Assembly: GCF_003691585.1 (NCBI RefSeq)
Contig: NZ_CP033169.1
Span: 1,178,001 to 1,242,000, forward strand
Direction: 5' to 3'
Origin: Biomaibacter acetigenes
GTDB taxonomy: Bacteria > Bacillota > Thermosediminibacteria > Thermosediminibacterales > Tepidanaerobacteraceae
Length of the DNA: 64,000 bases
Shown: one piece after another, positions 1 through 13,961 of the stretch
Position numbering within the stretch: position 1 is the stretch's first letter
Layout of the letters: every line of letters starts with the position of its first letter
Notes under the pieces: generated by a model
Seen by the model: the letters and a program-made list of their open reading frames with translations, nothing else
What the model was told of the DNA's origin: nothing
Database searches by the model: none
Program-made: the position numbers and the translations under genes

Positions 1-2
1 TG

Positions 3-257
3 GCCAGCTGCGGAGCTTTGATGACAGTCATGGCCAATGCGGGGTTTGAAGCCTTCAGAAGCCAGAAGCGGCTGGAAACGGTGCCCGATAGTTTTACGGT
101 ATATTTTTCAAAACCCGTAGAACTGGAAGAAGAGATAGAAGTGACAGCGGATATAATAGACATGGGTAGAAAATCCGGCAAGGCTGAGGTAAATGTATAC
201 CATAGGGGCAAACTGGTGGCAAAATCTCTAGTTTCCGTGAAGGTTATCGACAGGTAG
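3..257 (+). CDS. C-terminal HotDog domain of a YtoI/SpxR-like regulator (partial)
   Basis: The reading frame enters from the left edge with no start, so only the last 84 or so residues are present. They contain a HotDog-fold segment with the pattern ALMTVMANAGFEAFRS followed by RLETVPDSFTVYFSKPVELE. In the YtoI/SpxR family this domain follows an N-terminal helix-turn-helix, a DRTGG domain and a CBS pair, which would lie outside the window. Bacillus ytoI is a near neighbour of dnaE, and dnaE starts 10 bases downstream here, which supports the call. The family is thought to act as a ligand-sensing transcription factor; the ligand is unknown. A stand-alone thioesterase is the alternative. Confidence 0.65.
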   Translation, partial: ASCGALMTVMANAGFEAFRSQKRLETVPDSFTVYFSKPVELEEEIEVTADIIDMGRKSGKAEVNVYHRGKLVAKSLVSVKVIDR

Positions 258-267
258 GTGGTTATAA

Positions 268-3200
268 ATGGCCGATTTTGTTCATCTACATGTTCATACA
301 AATTACAGCCTGCTCGATGGCGCATGTAAAATAGAAAGATTAGCAAAACGCCTGGCGGAAATTGGTGCCAGGAGCGCTGCCATTACTGATCACGGTGTGA
401 TGTACGGAGTTGTGGATTTTTATAAGGTCATGAAATCCCATGGTATAAAGCCGATAATTGGCTGTGAGGTATATATGGCAAAACGTACCATGACCGACAC
501 TCAGGCCGGAATAGATGACGACCAGTATCACCTTGTGCTGCTGGCCAGGGATAGTGAAGGCTATAGAAATTTGATGAAGCTTGTTTCTCTGGGGTTCATC
601 CAGGGCTTTTATTATAAACCCAGGGTGGACATGCATGTGCTCAGGCAGTACAGCGAGGGATTGATAGCGCTGAGCGCCTGCCTGGCCGGAGAGATTCCAA
701 CCCTTCTTTTAAACGGAGAATATAAAAAAGCCCGGGAGAAAGCACTGGAATACCAGGAAATCTTTGGTGAAAATAATTTTTACCTGGAAATACAGGACCA
801 TGGCATACTGGACCAGAAAAAAGTAAACAGCGATTTAGTAACACTCAGCAGGGAAACGGGTATTCCCCTTGTGGCCACCAACGATGTCCACTACATTTTA
901 AAAGAGGATGCGCCGGTGCATGATGCCCTGTTGTGCATCCAGACCGGCAAGACTCTGGAAGACGAAACAAGACTTAAATTTCCCACCGATGAGTTTTACC
1001 TGAAATCATCAGAGGAAATGCAAGATTTGTTTTCATACATACCTGAGGCTGTGGAAAATACCTGTAAAATCGCTGAAATGTGCAATGTGGAACTGGACTT
1101 TAATACCATGCACCTGCCAGCATACCGGGTGCCCGAAGGTTATACCCAGGATGAATATCTTGAAAAATTATGCTATGAAGGCCTGGCGGAGCGTTATACG
1201 GATATTACTCCGGAAATCAAGCAGAGGCTGGAATACGAATTGGATGTAATCAAAAAGATGGGATATTCCAGTTACTTCCTTATTGTATGGGATTTCATAA
1301 ACTTTGCCCGGAAAAATCAAATCATGGTGGGGCCGGGCAGGGGGTCCGCCGCGGGAAGCCTTGTGGCGTACTGCCTTCACATTACCAACATAGACCCGCT
1401 GAAATATAACCTTCTGTTTGAACGTTTTTTAAACCCCGAGAGAGTTACCATGCCCGATATCGATGTGGATTTTTGCTACGAAAGGCGGCAGGAAGTAATC
1501 GATTATGTGGTAAAAAAATACGGCAAGGATAAAGTGGCACAAATCGTAACCTTCGGGACCATGGCCGCCCGGGCAGCTATACGGGACGTGGGCAGGGTCC
1601 TGGGGTACCCCTACGGAGAAGTGGATGCCATAGCCAAGATGGTTCCCGTGGAGCTCGGGATAACCATCGACAATGCTCTGGCATTGAACCCAGAGCTTAA
1701 AAAACTTTATGATGAAAAAGACAGGGTCCGAAAACTTCTGGACCATAGCAAGAGCGTTGGAAGGCTTCCCCAGACACGCATCCACCCACGCCGCAGGTGT
1801 GGTTATATCAAAAGACCCCCTGGTGGAACATGTGCCGCTGCACAAAATGGGTGATTCAAATGTTGCCACCCAGTATACCATGACCACCCTGGAAGAATTG
1901 GGCCTTTTAAAAATGGATTTTCTGGGGCTGAGGACCCTCACGGTTATAAGAGATGCCCTCAATATTATCCGCCACACCCGCCATATGGAGATAGACCTTG
2001 ACAGGTTGCCCCTCGATGACAAAAAAGTATACGAGATGTTGAGCCAGGGCAACACTGCGGGAGTTTTTCAACTGGAAAGCAGCGGAATGCAAAATCTGTT
2101 GAAGGAACTGAAACCCGAGGTGTTCGAGGATATCATAGCCATTATAGGCCTGTACAGGCCCGGTCCCCTTGGCAGCGGAGCAGCGGAAGATTTTATTAGA
2201 AGCAAAAATGGCGTAAAATCCATATCTTATCTTCATCCCCTTCTAAAACCCATTCTGTCTGAAACCTATGGTATAATATTGTACCAGGAGCAGGCCATGA
2301 AAATAGCCCAGGAACTCGCCGGATTTTCGCTGGCCCAGGCAGATATCCTCAGAAAAGCCATGGGCAAGAAAAAACAGGATGTCATGGCAGCTCAGAGGGC
2401 ATCCTTCATTGAAGGATGCGTAAGAAATAATATCGATAGGGAAACAGCGGCAAAAATCTTCGATGATATCTCCTATTTCGCAGGTTACGGTTTCAACAAA
2501 GCCCATACCGCAGCCTATGCTGTCATTGCCTATCAAACAGCATACCTTAAAACCCACTTTCCGGTAGAATTCATGGCAGCTCTTTTGAACAGCGTTATGG
2601 ACAACAGTGATAAAATCGCTTTTTATGTGAATGAATGCCGCCATATGGGCATTAAGGTTCTGCCGCCGGATATTAACGAGAGCTTTGACACTTTTACGGT
2701 CATTGGCGATAAAATAAGGTTTGGGCTTACCGCCGTAAAAAATGTAGGCCATGGAGTGGCCAGGGCCATTATCGATGAAAGGAAACACAGGGGGAAATAT
2801 TCGACACTTCGGGATTTTGCCGGGAGAGTTTCTGGAGAGCTAAATAAAAAGGTTGTGGAGAGTCTTATAAAAAGCGGAGCCATGGACTCACTGGGAGCCC
2901 GGCGGTCGCAACTGCTGAAAGTATATGAGGAAGTTTTAAGCCGGGTTCAGAAACAGGAAAAACAGATGAAAGACCAGATTTCCCTTTTCGAAATTGTAGA
3001 TGGCCCCGCTCCTGTGGATGATATTTTGCCCGATATCCCCGAATACCCCAGGAGCGAACTGCTGGCCATGGAAAAGGAAATGCTGGGTCTTTATATCAGC
3101 GGTCATCCCCTTCGGGAATTTGAAAAACAACTCTTGAACGCTACAACTTTTTGTAGTAAAAATTTATATGAGGAGGACAACAAAGATAATCTTCAGGTGG

Positions 3201-3706
3201 TGGTAGGAGGTATTATAACGGGAGTCAAGACAAAAACTACAAAAAGTGAAAAAATAATGGCTTTTATAACTCTGGAGGATCTCACAGGGTCCATGGAAAT
3301 CATAGTGTTCCCTCAGACCTATGACAAATACCGTGTCCTGCTTCAGCAAGACTCAAAGGTTATAATAAAGGGAAGAGTAAATTTCAAAGAAGATGAACTG
3401 CCCAAGATAATCGCCGAAGAAATCACCTCTTTTGAAAATATATCTTCCAGTGGAAATCAAAAAGATATAATGGTAATATCTATTCCCCAAAATGAGGTTA
3501 ATTTACAGGAATTAAAAGATTTTATCCAGTCTCACCCGGGCAAGACCAGGGTTGTACTGTACTTTCAAGAGCAAAACAGAAGTTTTTTACTGCAAACCGG
3601 TATAGACTGCTCTAAAGAGAATCTCGGACTTTTGCATGATCGGTGGGGTACCAACTGTATTTGTGGTGATGAAAAATTAATACAAATTAATACAAAGGAG
3701 GCCTGA
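268..3706 (+). CDS. dnaE: DNA polymerase III subunit alpha, DnaE type (single-base frameshift near 1743)
   Basis: Replicative DNA polymerase alpha subunit, about 1145 residues once one base is discounted, normal for DnaE. The N-terminal PHP domain begins with HLHVHTNYS at residues 6-14. The polymerase core has GPGRGSAAGS and the catalytic PDIDVDF motif near residues 395-401, followed by the conserved EGFPRHASTHAAGVV block. An OB-fold lies near residues 975-1025 (VVVGGIITGV, then MAFITLEDLTGSMEIIVF). The frame changes by +1 just before the ARALEG block. Removing one C of the CC pair at 1743-1744 restores LLDIARALEG. As the gene is essential, an assembly or base-calling error is likelier than a real mutation. 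It starts at ATG 268 after an AGGTAGG-like site and is followed closely by a small gene and pfkA. Confidence 0.93.
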
Positions 3707-3710
3707 ATTC

Positions 3711-3905
3711 GTGTGGACTGTAATTTATATGGCCACTGATAAAGATACGGCTCAAAAAGTGGAGCAGGTTTTAAAGTCTGAAGGGATTCTTGTTAAGACC
3801 AGGGAAGCCATGAGAAGTAAAAAACACGGATGCTGTATTGAGATACTGGTGCCGGAGTCCGAAGCCCAGGAAGCTCAAAAAGTAATCCTGGAAAAAAATC
3901 TATAA
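3711..3905 (+). CDS. Small DUF2007-like hypothetical protein
   Basis: A 64-residue protein starting at GTG 3711, with a GGAGGCC ribosome site inside the end of dnaE. The pattern is an N-terminal beta strand, a helix (ATDKDTAQKVEQVLKSEG) and a strand with a hydrophobic core ending LVPESEAQEAQKVI. This resembles the ferredoxin-like fold of DUF2007 'putative signal transducing' proteins, though the match is by eye and weak. It sits 4 bases after dnaE and 18 before pfkA, so it is probably co-transcribed with both. Similar genes are often mislabelled as glutamate decarboxylase in clostridial genomes; nothing here supports that activity. Confidence 0.6.
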   Translation: MWTVIYMATDKDTAQKVEQVLKSEGILVKTREAMRSKKHGCCIEILVPESEAQEAQKVILEKNL

Positions 3906-4883
<978 letters not shown>

Positions 4884-4898
4884 GGGAGTGATACTTTA

Positions 4899-6642
4899 AT
4901 GCTCAAGACTAAGATTATATGCACTCTTGGTCCAGCCAGCGAAAATAAAGAGGTAATTTCCCGGCTGATATCAGCCGGGATGAATATAGCAAGACTGAAT
5001 TTTTCCCATGGGACCCATGAAGAGCACAGGGCAAGAATAAACAACCTGAGAGAAGCTGCACGGGAGATGGGAGCCAATATAGCCCTAATGCTGGACACAA
5101 GGGGGCCGGAGATAAGACTTGGCACCTTCAAAAATGGAAAAGCGTATTTGAAGGAAGGCCAGGAATTTGCACTCTCACTGGAGCCTATAGAAGGAAATGA
5201 AAATAGGGTTTATGTCACCTATGATGGTCTAAACAAACTCGTAACCAGGTATGATAAGATACTGCTGGCCGATGGCCTTATAGAATTGGAAGTCAAGGAA
5301 ATAAATTCAAAAGAGGTATTATGCACCGTTATAAACGGTGGAGAAATCAGCGATAAAAAGGGTGTAAACGTTCCAAACAAATCCCTTCCCCTACCTGCAA
5401 TAACACAGAAAGATGTGGAAGACCTCTTATTTGGCATAAGTATGGGCATAGACTTTGTGGCGGCTTCCTTTGTGAGAAAAGCTTCGGATGTGCTTGAAAT
5501 AAGAAAGATTTTGGAAGAAAACGGTGCCAGTGATGTCCACATAATAGCCAAGGTGGAAAACCGCGAAGGGGTCAACAACATCGATGAAATCATCCGTGTT
5601 GCTGATGGTGTGATGGTGGCCCGGGGAGACCTGGGAGTAGAGATACCCGTTGAGGAAGTGCCCCTGGTCCAGAAATACATCATTGAAAAATGCAATAAAG
5701 CGGGAAAACCCGTAGTCACGGCAACCCAGATGCTGGAATCAATGATGCGGAATCCAAGGCCTACCAGGGCGGAAACCACCGATGTGGCCAATGCCATTTT
5801 TGACGGAACCGATGCCATTATGCTCTCTGGTGAAACAGCCGCAGGCCATTATCCGGTGGAAGCGGTTAAAATGATGGCCAAAATAGCAAGAAAAGCCGAA
5901 GATTCCATGAGTTTAAAAAAAGGAAAAGGAACCCTCCGTGATAAAAACCATAACTGACGCCATCAGCCATGCTACATGCTCTATCGCCCGAGACCTGGGA
6001 GTCAAGGCCATTATAACATCCACCAAATCCGGGTATACTGCCCGGGCTGTAGCCAAATTCCGGCCGGAAGTCCCCATCATTGCAGTGACACCGAGGGAAA
6101 AGGTCACCAGGACGCTGCAGATTGTGCGGGGGGTATGGCCGCTGCAAGTTGAGGATACCCGGTCCACTGACGAGATGTTCAAAGAAGCGGTGGAAGGGGC
6201 TCTGAAATCAGGACTGGTGCAAAAGGGAGACATGGTGGTAATTACTGCGGGCGCGCCCGTAAATGTGACGGGTACTACCAATTTAATAAGAGTGCATATT
6301 GTAGGCGATGTGCTCTTAAGAGGTACCGGTATTGGCAGCAGGCCCGTGAGCGGGACGGTATTTGTAGCCAGGAATGCAAAGGAAGCCATGATAATGCCCG
6401 AAGGTTCCATCCTGGTAGTGTCCGGTACAGACAGGGATATAATACAGGTTTTACGACGCTCTTCGGCGGTCATAGCCGAAGAAGGTGGCCTAACATCCCA
6501 TGCCGCCATAATAGGTCTTGAGATGAATATACCCGTCATTGTTGGAGCCAAGGGGGCTACCGAACTGCTGGCCACCGGTGATGAAATCACCATGGACACC
6601 CAGCGGGGCCTTATTTACAGGGGAAAAGTCGATGTGAAATGA
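4899..6642 (+). CDS. pyk: Pyruvate kinase with C-terminal PEP-utilising domain (frameshift at an A7 run)
   Basis: Transfers phosphate from phosphoenolpyruvate to ADP. About 580 residues after repair. The N-terminal barrel has [29 protein letters not shown], the [12 protein letters not shown] site and TATQMLESM. The C domain follows from [17 protein letters not shown]. The last ~85 residues are the extra PEP-utilising (phosphohistidine-type) domain, with [21 protein letters not shown], typical of Firmicutes pyruvate kinases. The frame breaks at the A7 run 5916-5922; one A fewer gives [16 protein letters not shown] and rejoins the two halves. The start ATG 4899 lies 15 bases after pfkA. Confidence 0.95.
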
Positions 6643-6652
6643 GGGATTTTCT

Positions 6653-7069
6653 ATGGATACTATAGATACTACCGTTTCGGTTCGGTATGCCGAAACCGAC
6701 CAGATGGGTGTGGTTTACTATGCCAATTACCTGGTTTTTTTTGAAGTGGGGAGAAATGTGTATTTCAACAGTATAGGCTCATCCTATGTGGATATGGAAA
6801 GAGAAGGGGTATATTTTCCGGTGATTGAATCCCACTGCGTTTACAGGCATCCTGCCCGTTATGGGGATAATATTGTGATAAAAACTGCAGTCGCCGGAAT
6901 GAAACCAACAAGGGTGAAAATAGTTTACGAGATTTTACGGTCAAAAGATAACCTTCTCCTGGCCCAAGGATACACAGAGCATGCCTTTATGTCAAAAGAA
7001 GGAAGGCCTTTAAACATAAGCAAAACTCACCCCCATGTATGGGAAAAACTCAAAAAGGTTGTAAGTTAA
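6653..7069 (+). CDS. YbgC/FadM-type acyl-CoA thioesterase
   Basis: A 138-residue single HotDog-domain protein of the 4-hydroxybenzoyl-CoA thioesterase family. The signature RYAETDQMGVVYYANYLVFFE lies at residues 11-31, with the catalytic Asp in TDQMGVVYYANY. It probably hydrolyses short or medium acyl-CoA; the substrate cannot be read from sequence. It starts 10 bases after pyk with a GAGGGA ribosome site and is likely the last gene of the glycolytic transcription unit, since a T-box leader with its own promoter begins within 30 bases of its stop. Confidence 0.85.
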   Translation: MDTIDTTVSVRYAETDQMGVVYYANYLVFFEVGRNVYFNSIGSSYVDMEREGVYFPVIESHCVYRHPARYGDNIVIKTAVAGMKPTRVKIVYEILRSKDNLLLAQGYTEHAFMSKEGRPLNISKTHPHVWEKLKKVVS

Positions 7070-7091
7070 CAAAAAATTAACATATGAAGTA

Positions 7092-7121
7092 TTGACATAA
7101 TTAGAAAGCTGATGATAAAAT
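7092..7121 (+). promoter_or_regulatory. Promoter of the ilv-leu T-box leader
   Basis: TTGACA at 7092-7097 and TAAAAT at 7116-7121, separated by 18 bases. This is a good sigma-A promoter immediately upstream of the first T-box leader. Confidence 0.7.
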
Positions 7122-7139
7122 ACATATCAATATCCAAAA

Positions 7140-7411
7140 ATGTAATGATGGAGAGGAAAATGGGAAACCCGAGAAAAGAGAGCCGGGGAAGGTGAAAGCC
7201 GGCCGAAGGTTACCGTTTTATGCTCGCTCCTGAACAGCCCGGGCGAAATAGTAGTAGTCCGGAGCCGCTACTAGCGTTAAAAAGAGAAGTAGCCTTTCTA
7301 CTTCCTGAGGCCTATAGCCGCAAGGCAAGGCAAAGCAGGGTGGTACCACGGGGTAAACTCCCCCCTCGTCCCTGGGAAATTAATTTTCTCGGGGCGAGGG
7401 GGTTATTTTTT
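7140..7411 (+). promoter_or_regulatory. T-box riboswitch leader of the ilvBNC-leuACDB operon
   Basis: A tRNA-sensing leader. The conserved T-box sequence AGCAGGGTGGTACCACGGG lies at about 7334-7352. It is followed by a GC-rich terminator whose arms CCCCCTCG and CGAGGGGG flank a short loop, ending in TTATTTTT near 7410. Stem I is recognisable from the GGTGAAAGCCGG distal loop near 7190-7202. In the specifier region the 3' strand reads CTC-G at 7223-7226, next to the base stem GGAG/CTCC, suggesting a leucine CUC specifier. Uncharged tRNA would favour antitermination and expression of the operon. The specifier assignment is inferred by eye. Confidence 0.9.
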
Positions 7412-7439
7412 ACAAAAAAAGGGCGAGGTGGTGTACAAA

Positions 7440-9105
7440 ATGAAAATTACTGCCGCAGAAGCATTAATCAGGTCCCTGGAAATGGAAGGCGTAGAGGTGG
7501 TATTTGGATATCCCGGAGGAGCCATACTTCCAGTATATGATTCTCTTTTCCATACCAAAAAGCTAAAACATATCCTTACCCGCTCCGAACAGGCTGCAGC
7601 CCATGCTGCTAGCGGTTATGCAAGAGTGTCAGGCAAAGTGGGCGTATGCATGGCCACATCGGGACCGGGAGCCACAAATCTTGTAACGGGCATTGCAACA
7701 GCCTATATGGATTCCGTACCCGTGGTCGCTATTACAGGCCAGGTAGCCACCAGTCTGATAGGGCGGGATGTATTTCAGGAAGTGGATATTACCGGTGCCA
7801 CGGCACCTTTTACAAAACACAATTATCTGGTGAAAAGAGCAGAAGACATCCCGCGCATTGTAAAAGAAGCCTTTTATATTGCTTCTACCGGAAGACCCGG
7901 GCCAGTGCTCATTGATTTACCTAAAGACGTAGCCGAAACCAAAATAGAATTCAAATACCCTGAACAGATTACGCTGAGGGGATATAAACCAAAAATCGAC
8001 GGCCATCCGCTTCAAATTTCCAGGGCAGCGGATGCCATCAATAAAGCCCTTCGTCCCGTCATATGCGCGGGAGGGGGAGTCAATTCTGCCGGTGCGGAAG
8101 AAGAACTCATGGAACTTGCCGAAAAAGCCCATATTCCTGTAGCTACCACGCTGATGGGAATCGGCGCTTTCCCGGGAGATCATCCCCTTTCTCTCGGCAT
8201 GATGGGCATGCATGGCACGCCCTATGCAAACAGGGCTGTGACGGAATCTGACCTGGTTATAGCAACCGGGGCGAGATTCGGAGACCGCCTGACAGGCCGG
8301 GTAGCAGGGTTTGCACCAAGGGCAAAAATAATACACATAGACATAGACCCGGCAGAAATAGGAAAAAACGTGAAGGCAGATATCCCCATCGTGGGTGATG
8401 TAAAACGGGTCCTCGCAGAGATATTGAAGGAAGTTCAGCCAAAGCAGCCCACCGAATGGAACCACCGTATTGCCGAACTTAAGAAAAAAACCCTTTTCCT
8501 ACAGCAAAACAAACAAATTATGCCCCCAGGAAATTATAGAAGAACTTTCCCGGAGGACCGCCGGCAATGCCATAATAACCACGGAAGTGGGTTCTCATCA
8601 GATGTGGGTGGCACAGTATTACAAATTTACGAAACCCCGTACTTTTATCAGTTCAGGAGGACTCGGGACCATGGGTTACGGTTTGCCTGCTGCCATAGGG
8701 GCCAAATTTGCAAAACCCGACCAGACCGTAATCAACATATGCGGTGACGGCAGTTTCCAGATGAACCTGGCGGAGATGGCCACTGCTGTTGAAAACGGCC
8801 TTTCTCTGAAAATGATTCTTTTCAACAATCAGGGGCTAGGCCTGGTCAGGCAGCTCCAGGAATTTTACTGTAAAAAGCGTTACAGTCAGGTGAATTTCAG
8901 CTTCGTGCCCGACTTTGTAAAACTGGCCGAAAGTTACAGAATAGCAGGAATGAGAATAGGGAACCGCGATGAACTGCCCGGGGCTCTGGACCGGCTTATT
9001 TCAGAAAAGGGATGCTTTTTGCTGGAATGTATGGTGGACATAAATGAAAATGTTTATCCTATGGTATTGAATGGCTCGCCCATCAATGAAATGATAGGAG
9101 GATGA
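7440..9105 (+). CDS. ilvB: Acetolactate synthase, large (catalytic) subunit 1 (frameshift at an A7 run)
   Basis: ThDP-dependent enzyme making 2-acetolactate or 2-aceto-2-hydroxybutyrate, the first common step of valine, leucine and isoleucine synthesis. About 554 residues after repair. [12 protein letters not shown] and the ThDP-activating Glu in [14 protein letters not shown] are near the N terminus. The ThDP-binding GDGSFQMN...FNNQGLGL motif is in the C-terminal third. The frame breaks in the A7 run 8484-8490; with six A the protein reads [24 protein letters not shown] 7440 is chosen over GTG 7428 because the GAGGTGG ribosome site at 7425-7431 is correctly spaced only for the former. It overlaps the ilvN region at its stop. 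Confidence 0.93.
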
Positions 9106-9110
9106 AGCCC

Positions 9111-10612
<1,502 letters not shown>

Positions 10613-10668
10613 GAAGTGAGAGGTCGGAAGTGGGATCGGTGGGAAAATGAGGAAAGGAGGCAAGAAAA

Positions 10669-12189
10669 ATGGCCAGTAAAATAGAGATCTTCGATACTAC
10701 TCTCCGAGATGGAGAACAATCACCAGGAGTGTCGCTGAATTCCTATGAAAAACTGGAGATTGCAAAACAGCTGGCAAAATTGCAGGTGGATGTCATAGAA
10801 GCCGGGTTTCCTATAGCATCCAATGGGGACTTTAATGCTGTCAAAACCATAGCGGAAAATGTCAAGGGCCCCGTCATAGCGGGCCTTGCCAGAGCAAACT
10901 TTAAAGATATAGACAGGGCCGCCGAAGCCGTAAAAGCGGCGGAACGGCCCCGCATTCATACTTTTATTGCGTCCTCTCCCATTCACATGAAATATAAGCT
11001 AAAGATGACACCGGAACAGGTGCTGGAAGCGGCGGTAGAAGCCGTTAAAAGGGCAAAATCCTACGTAGAGGATGTGGAATTTTCGGCAGAAGATGCATCA
11101 AGGTCCGAAGTGGAGTTTCTCTGTAAGCTGTTTTCTGCTGCCATAAATGCAGGGGCTACGGTCATAAACATCCCCGATACTGTGGGATACGCCACACCGG
11201 AGGAGTTTGGCAGTCTGGTGAAAACCCTGCGGGAAAGGGTCCCCGAGATGGATAAGGTAAAAATCAGCGTCCACTGCCACAACGACCTGGGTATGGCGGT
11301 AGCCAATTCTCTGGCGGCGGTACAAAACGGCGCCACCCAGATAGAATGTGCCGTCAACGGTCTGGGGGAGCGGGCGGGAAATGCGGCCCTGGAAGAGGTG
11401 GTAATGGCCCTTGTAACTCGAAAAGATTTATACAATGTTGACCTCAACATAGATACAAAGCACATATACCGCACCAGCAAGCTGGTAAGCACCCTTTCGG
11501 GTATATATGTGCAACCCAACAAGGCCATCGTAGGAGCCAATGCCTTTGCCCATGAATCGGGCATACACCAGCACGGAGTACTATCGGAAAAGTCTACTTA
11601 TGAGATCATGACACCGGAGTCTATCGGTCTTTCATCCAACAGGTTGGTGCTGGGGAAGCTCTCCGGTCGCCACGCCTTTGCCCAGAGGTTGAAAAAAATG
11701 GGATATGAACTAGACGATGAGGAATTGAATAAAGCTTTTGAGAGGTTTAAGGACCTGGCGGATAAGAAAAAGGAAATCACCGATAAGGATATTGAAGCCC
11801 TGGTGGAAGACCAGGTTTTGAAGATACCTCAACTTATAGTGCTGGAATACTTTCAGACTTCCAGCGGAAATCAGACCATATCCACAGCCACCGTAAAGGT
11901 AAAAATAGGAGAAAAAAGCGTGGAGGAGGCCTCTACCGGTGACGGACCTATTGATGCCACCTACAGGGCTCTGGAGCGGGCCTGCAATATAGACTGTAAA
12001 CTGGTGGATTATTCCATTAAATCGGTATCCGGAGGAAAGGATGCCATGGGAGAAGTCATAGTTAAGATAGAAAAAGATGGTAAATTATTCACCGGAAGAG
12101 GGCTGAGCACCGATATCATAGAGGCCAGTGCCCTGGCTTATACCAATGCACTGAACAAAACCCTTTGGAACAACGGCAACGGAAGGTGA
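10669..12189 (+). CDS. leuA: 2-isopropylmalate synthase
   Basis: Condenses acetyl-CoA with 2-ketoisovalerate, the committed step of leucine synthesis. 506 residues, matching the bacterial LeuA1 form. The catalytic barrel starts with [18 protein letters not shown] and contains the [14 protein letters not shown] metal-binding motif and [15 protein letters not shown]. The C-terminal ~120 residues form the LeuA dimer/allosteric domain that usually binds leucine ([15 protein letters not shown]). The ribosome site is AGGAGGC, 10 bases ahead. Regulation is through the upstream T-box plus probable feedback by leucine. Confidence 0.96.
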   Translation: MASKIEIFDTTLRDGEQSPGVSLNSYEKLEIAKQLAKLQVDVIEAGFPIASNGDFNAVKTIAENVKGPVIAGLARANFKDIDRAAEAVKAAERPRIHTFIASSPIHMKYKLKMTPEQVLEAAVEAVKRAKSYVEDVEFSAEDASRSEVEFLCKLFSAAINAGATVINIPDTVGYATPEEFGSLVKTLRERVPEMDKVKISVHCHNDLGMAVANSLAAVQNGATQIECAVNGLGERAGNAALEEVVMALVTRKDLYNVDLNIDTKHIYRTSKLVSTLSGIYVQPNKAIVGANAFAHESGIHQHGVLSEKSTYEIMTPESIGLSSNRLVLGKLSGRHAFAQRLKKMGYELDDEELNKAFERFKDLADKKKEITDKDIEALVEDQVLKIPQLIVLEYFQTSSGNQTISTATVKVKIGEKSVEEASTGDGPIDATYRALERACNIDCKLVDYSIKSVSGGKDAMGEVIVKIEKDGKLFTGRGLSTDIIEASALAYTNALNKTLWNNGNGR

Positions 12190-12195
12190 AAACCT

Positions 12196-13464
12196 ATGGG
12201 CATGACCATAACTCAAAAGATACTCGCTAGACACTGCCATAAGGAATTTGTAGAGCCTGGAGAACTCATCATGGCCGACGTGGACCTGGCCTTGGCCAAT
12301 GATATAACCGGCCCGGTTTCTATAGAAGAGTTCAAAAAAGCCGGCGGCAAAAAGGTGTTTGATCGGGGAAAAATAGCTTTAATTCCCGACCATTTCGCCC
12401 CCAATAAGGACATAAAATCCGCCGAGCTCTGCAAAACCCTGAGGGATTTTGCCAGGGAACAACAAATTGTACATTACTATGAAGTTGGAAGAATGGGTGT
12501 GGAACATGCCCTGCTTCCGGAGCAGGGCATAGTCCTGCCCGGCGACCTGGTAGTGGGTGCCGATTCCCACACTTGCACTTACGGGGCTCTGGGGGCTTTT
12601 TCCACCGGTGTGGGCAGCACTGATTTAGCTTTTGCCATGATGACGGGGAAATGCTGGTTCAAGGTTCCCGAAACCATAAAGTTCATCTATCACGGCAAAC
12701 TTAATCCCTGGGTTACGGGCAAAGACCTCATATTATACACCATAGGGGATATAGGAGTGGATGGAGCCCTGTATAAAGCCATGGAATTTACAGGAGATGC
12801 CTTAAAAAGCCTTACCATGGATGAAAGGTTTACCATGAGCAACATGGCCATTGAGGCCGGTGGCAAAAACGGCATAATGGAAGCCGACAATATTACCATT
12901 GAATATGTAAAGGCAAGGGCGAAAAGGGATTATGAGATATTCAAAAGCGATGATGACGCAAAATACTGCCAGGTCATCGACTACGATGTATCAAAAATAG
13001 AGCCCCAGATAGCCCTGCCGCACCTGCCGGAAAACACCGTCGGTGTTTCCAAAGTGGGGGATATATCCATCGACCAGGTGGTGATAGGTTCCTGCACCAA
13101 CGGCAGGCTCGAGGATATGCGTACCGCTGCGAAGGTTATAAAAGGCCATAGGGTACATCCCGATGTGAGATTGATAGTGATTCCGGCCACCCAGGAAGTT
13201 TACCGGCAGATGATAATTGAGGGGATCATGGAGATTTTCTTAGAATCCGGCGCAGCCGTAAGCACTCCCACCTGTGGCCCATGCCTGGGAGGATATATGG
13301 GGATTCTTGCAAAAGGAGAAAGAGCGGTGTCCACCACCAACCGAAATTTTGTGGGGCGTATGGGCCATCCCGAAAGCGAGATTTATCTTGCAAGCCCCGC
13401 AGTGGCTGCGGCTTCTGCCATTAAGGGCAGGATAGCCCATCCTGAGGAGGTGGCAAAAATATGA
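12196..13464 (+). CDS. leuC: 3-isopropylmalate dehydratase, large subunit
   Basis: [4Fe-4S] aconitase-family subunit isomerising 2- to 3-isopropylmalate together with LeuD. 422 residues, the shorter archaeal/clostridial type rather than the ~470-residue enterobacterial type. Cluster ligands are visible in [11 protein letters not shown] and in [13 protein letters not shown], and the conserved [20 protein letters not shown] block is present. It starts 6 bases after leuA; ATG 12202 is an alternative start. Its end overlaps leuD by four bases. Confidence 0.95.
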   Translation: MGMTITQKILARHCHKEFVEPGELIMADVDLALANDITGPVSIEEFKKAGGKKVFDRGKIALIPDHFAPNKDIKSAELCKTLRDFAREQQIVHYYEVGRMGVEHALLPEQGIVLPGDLVVGADSHTCTYGALGAFSTGVGSTDLAFAMMTGKCWFKVPETIKFIYHGKLNPWVTGKDLILYTIGDIGVDGALYKAMEFTGDALKSLTMDERFTMSNMAIEAGGKNGIMEADNITIEYVKARAKRDYEIFKSDDDAKYCQVIDYDVSKIEPQIALPHLPENTVGVSKVGDISIDQVVIGSCTNGRLEDMRTAAKVIKGHRVHPDVRLIVIPATQEVYRQMIIEGIMEIFLESGAAVSTPTCGPCLGGYMGILAKGERAVSTTNRNFVGRMGHPESEIYLASPAVAAASAIKGRIAHPEEVAKI

Positions 13465-13961
13465 TATATAAAGGTAAGGCATGGATTTTCGGTGACAATA
13501 TCGACACCGATGTCATCATTCCCGCCCGTTATCTGAATACCACCAATCCGGAAGAACTGGCATCCCACTGCATGGAAGATATAGATTCTGGATTTTCTAA
13601 AAAAGTAAATACCGGTGACATAATAATCGCCGGCAAGAATTTTGGATGCGGCAGTTCCCGCGAACATGCTCCACTGGCCATAAAGACCTGCGGTGTAAGT
13701 TGCGTCATTGCCAGGTCCTTTGCCAGGATTTTTTACAGGAATTCCATAAATATAGGACTGCCCATCCTGGAATGCGATGAAGCTGTGGATTCTATTAAGG
13801 CCGGGGATGAACTGGAAATTGATACCGACACCGGGGTCATAAAAAATTTGACGGCAGGCAGGTCATATACCGCCAGGCCCTTCCCCGGCTTTATAAAAGG
13901 CATCATTCAGGCGGGAGGCCTGCTAAACTATGCGCGAAAGGCGGAAAACTACGATGTATAA
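13461..13961 (+). CDS. leuD: 3-isopropylmalate dehydratase, small subunit
   Basis: Swivelling small subunit of isopropylmalate isomerase, 166 residues, paired in length with the short LeuC type. Conserved features are [15 protein letters not shown] near residues 12-26 and the [17 protein letters not shown] substrate-specificity loop near residues 54-70. Its ATG overlaps the leuC stop (ATGA) and its 3' end overlaps leuB, so the three genes are translationally coupled. Confidence 0.95.
   Translation: MIYKGKAWIFGDNIDTDVIIPARYLNTTNPEELASHCMEDIDSGFSKKVNTGDIIIAGKNFGCGSSREHAPLAIKTCGVSCVIARSFARIFYRNSINIGLPILECDEAVDSIKAGDELEIDTDTGVIKNLTAGRSYTARPFPGFIKGIIQAGGLLNYARKAENYDV

Noticed and set aside
1429-2055. 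Long minus-strand open frame opposite dnaE
   Set aside because: Shadow of dnaE codon structure; no start signal and no family resemblance.
5900-5960. Programmed frameshift in pyk at a TTTAAAAAAAGG run
   Set aside because: The needed shift is +1 (or -2), not the common -1 of A-run slippery sites, and the same kind of error occurs in several unrelated genes, so base-calling error is simpler.
7220-7540. Plus-strand open frame across the first T-box
   Set aside because: It overlaps the leader RNA and the start of ilvB in another frame and has no protein-like composition.
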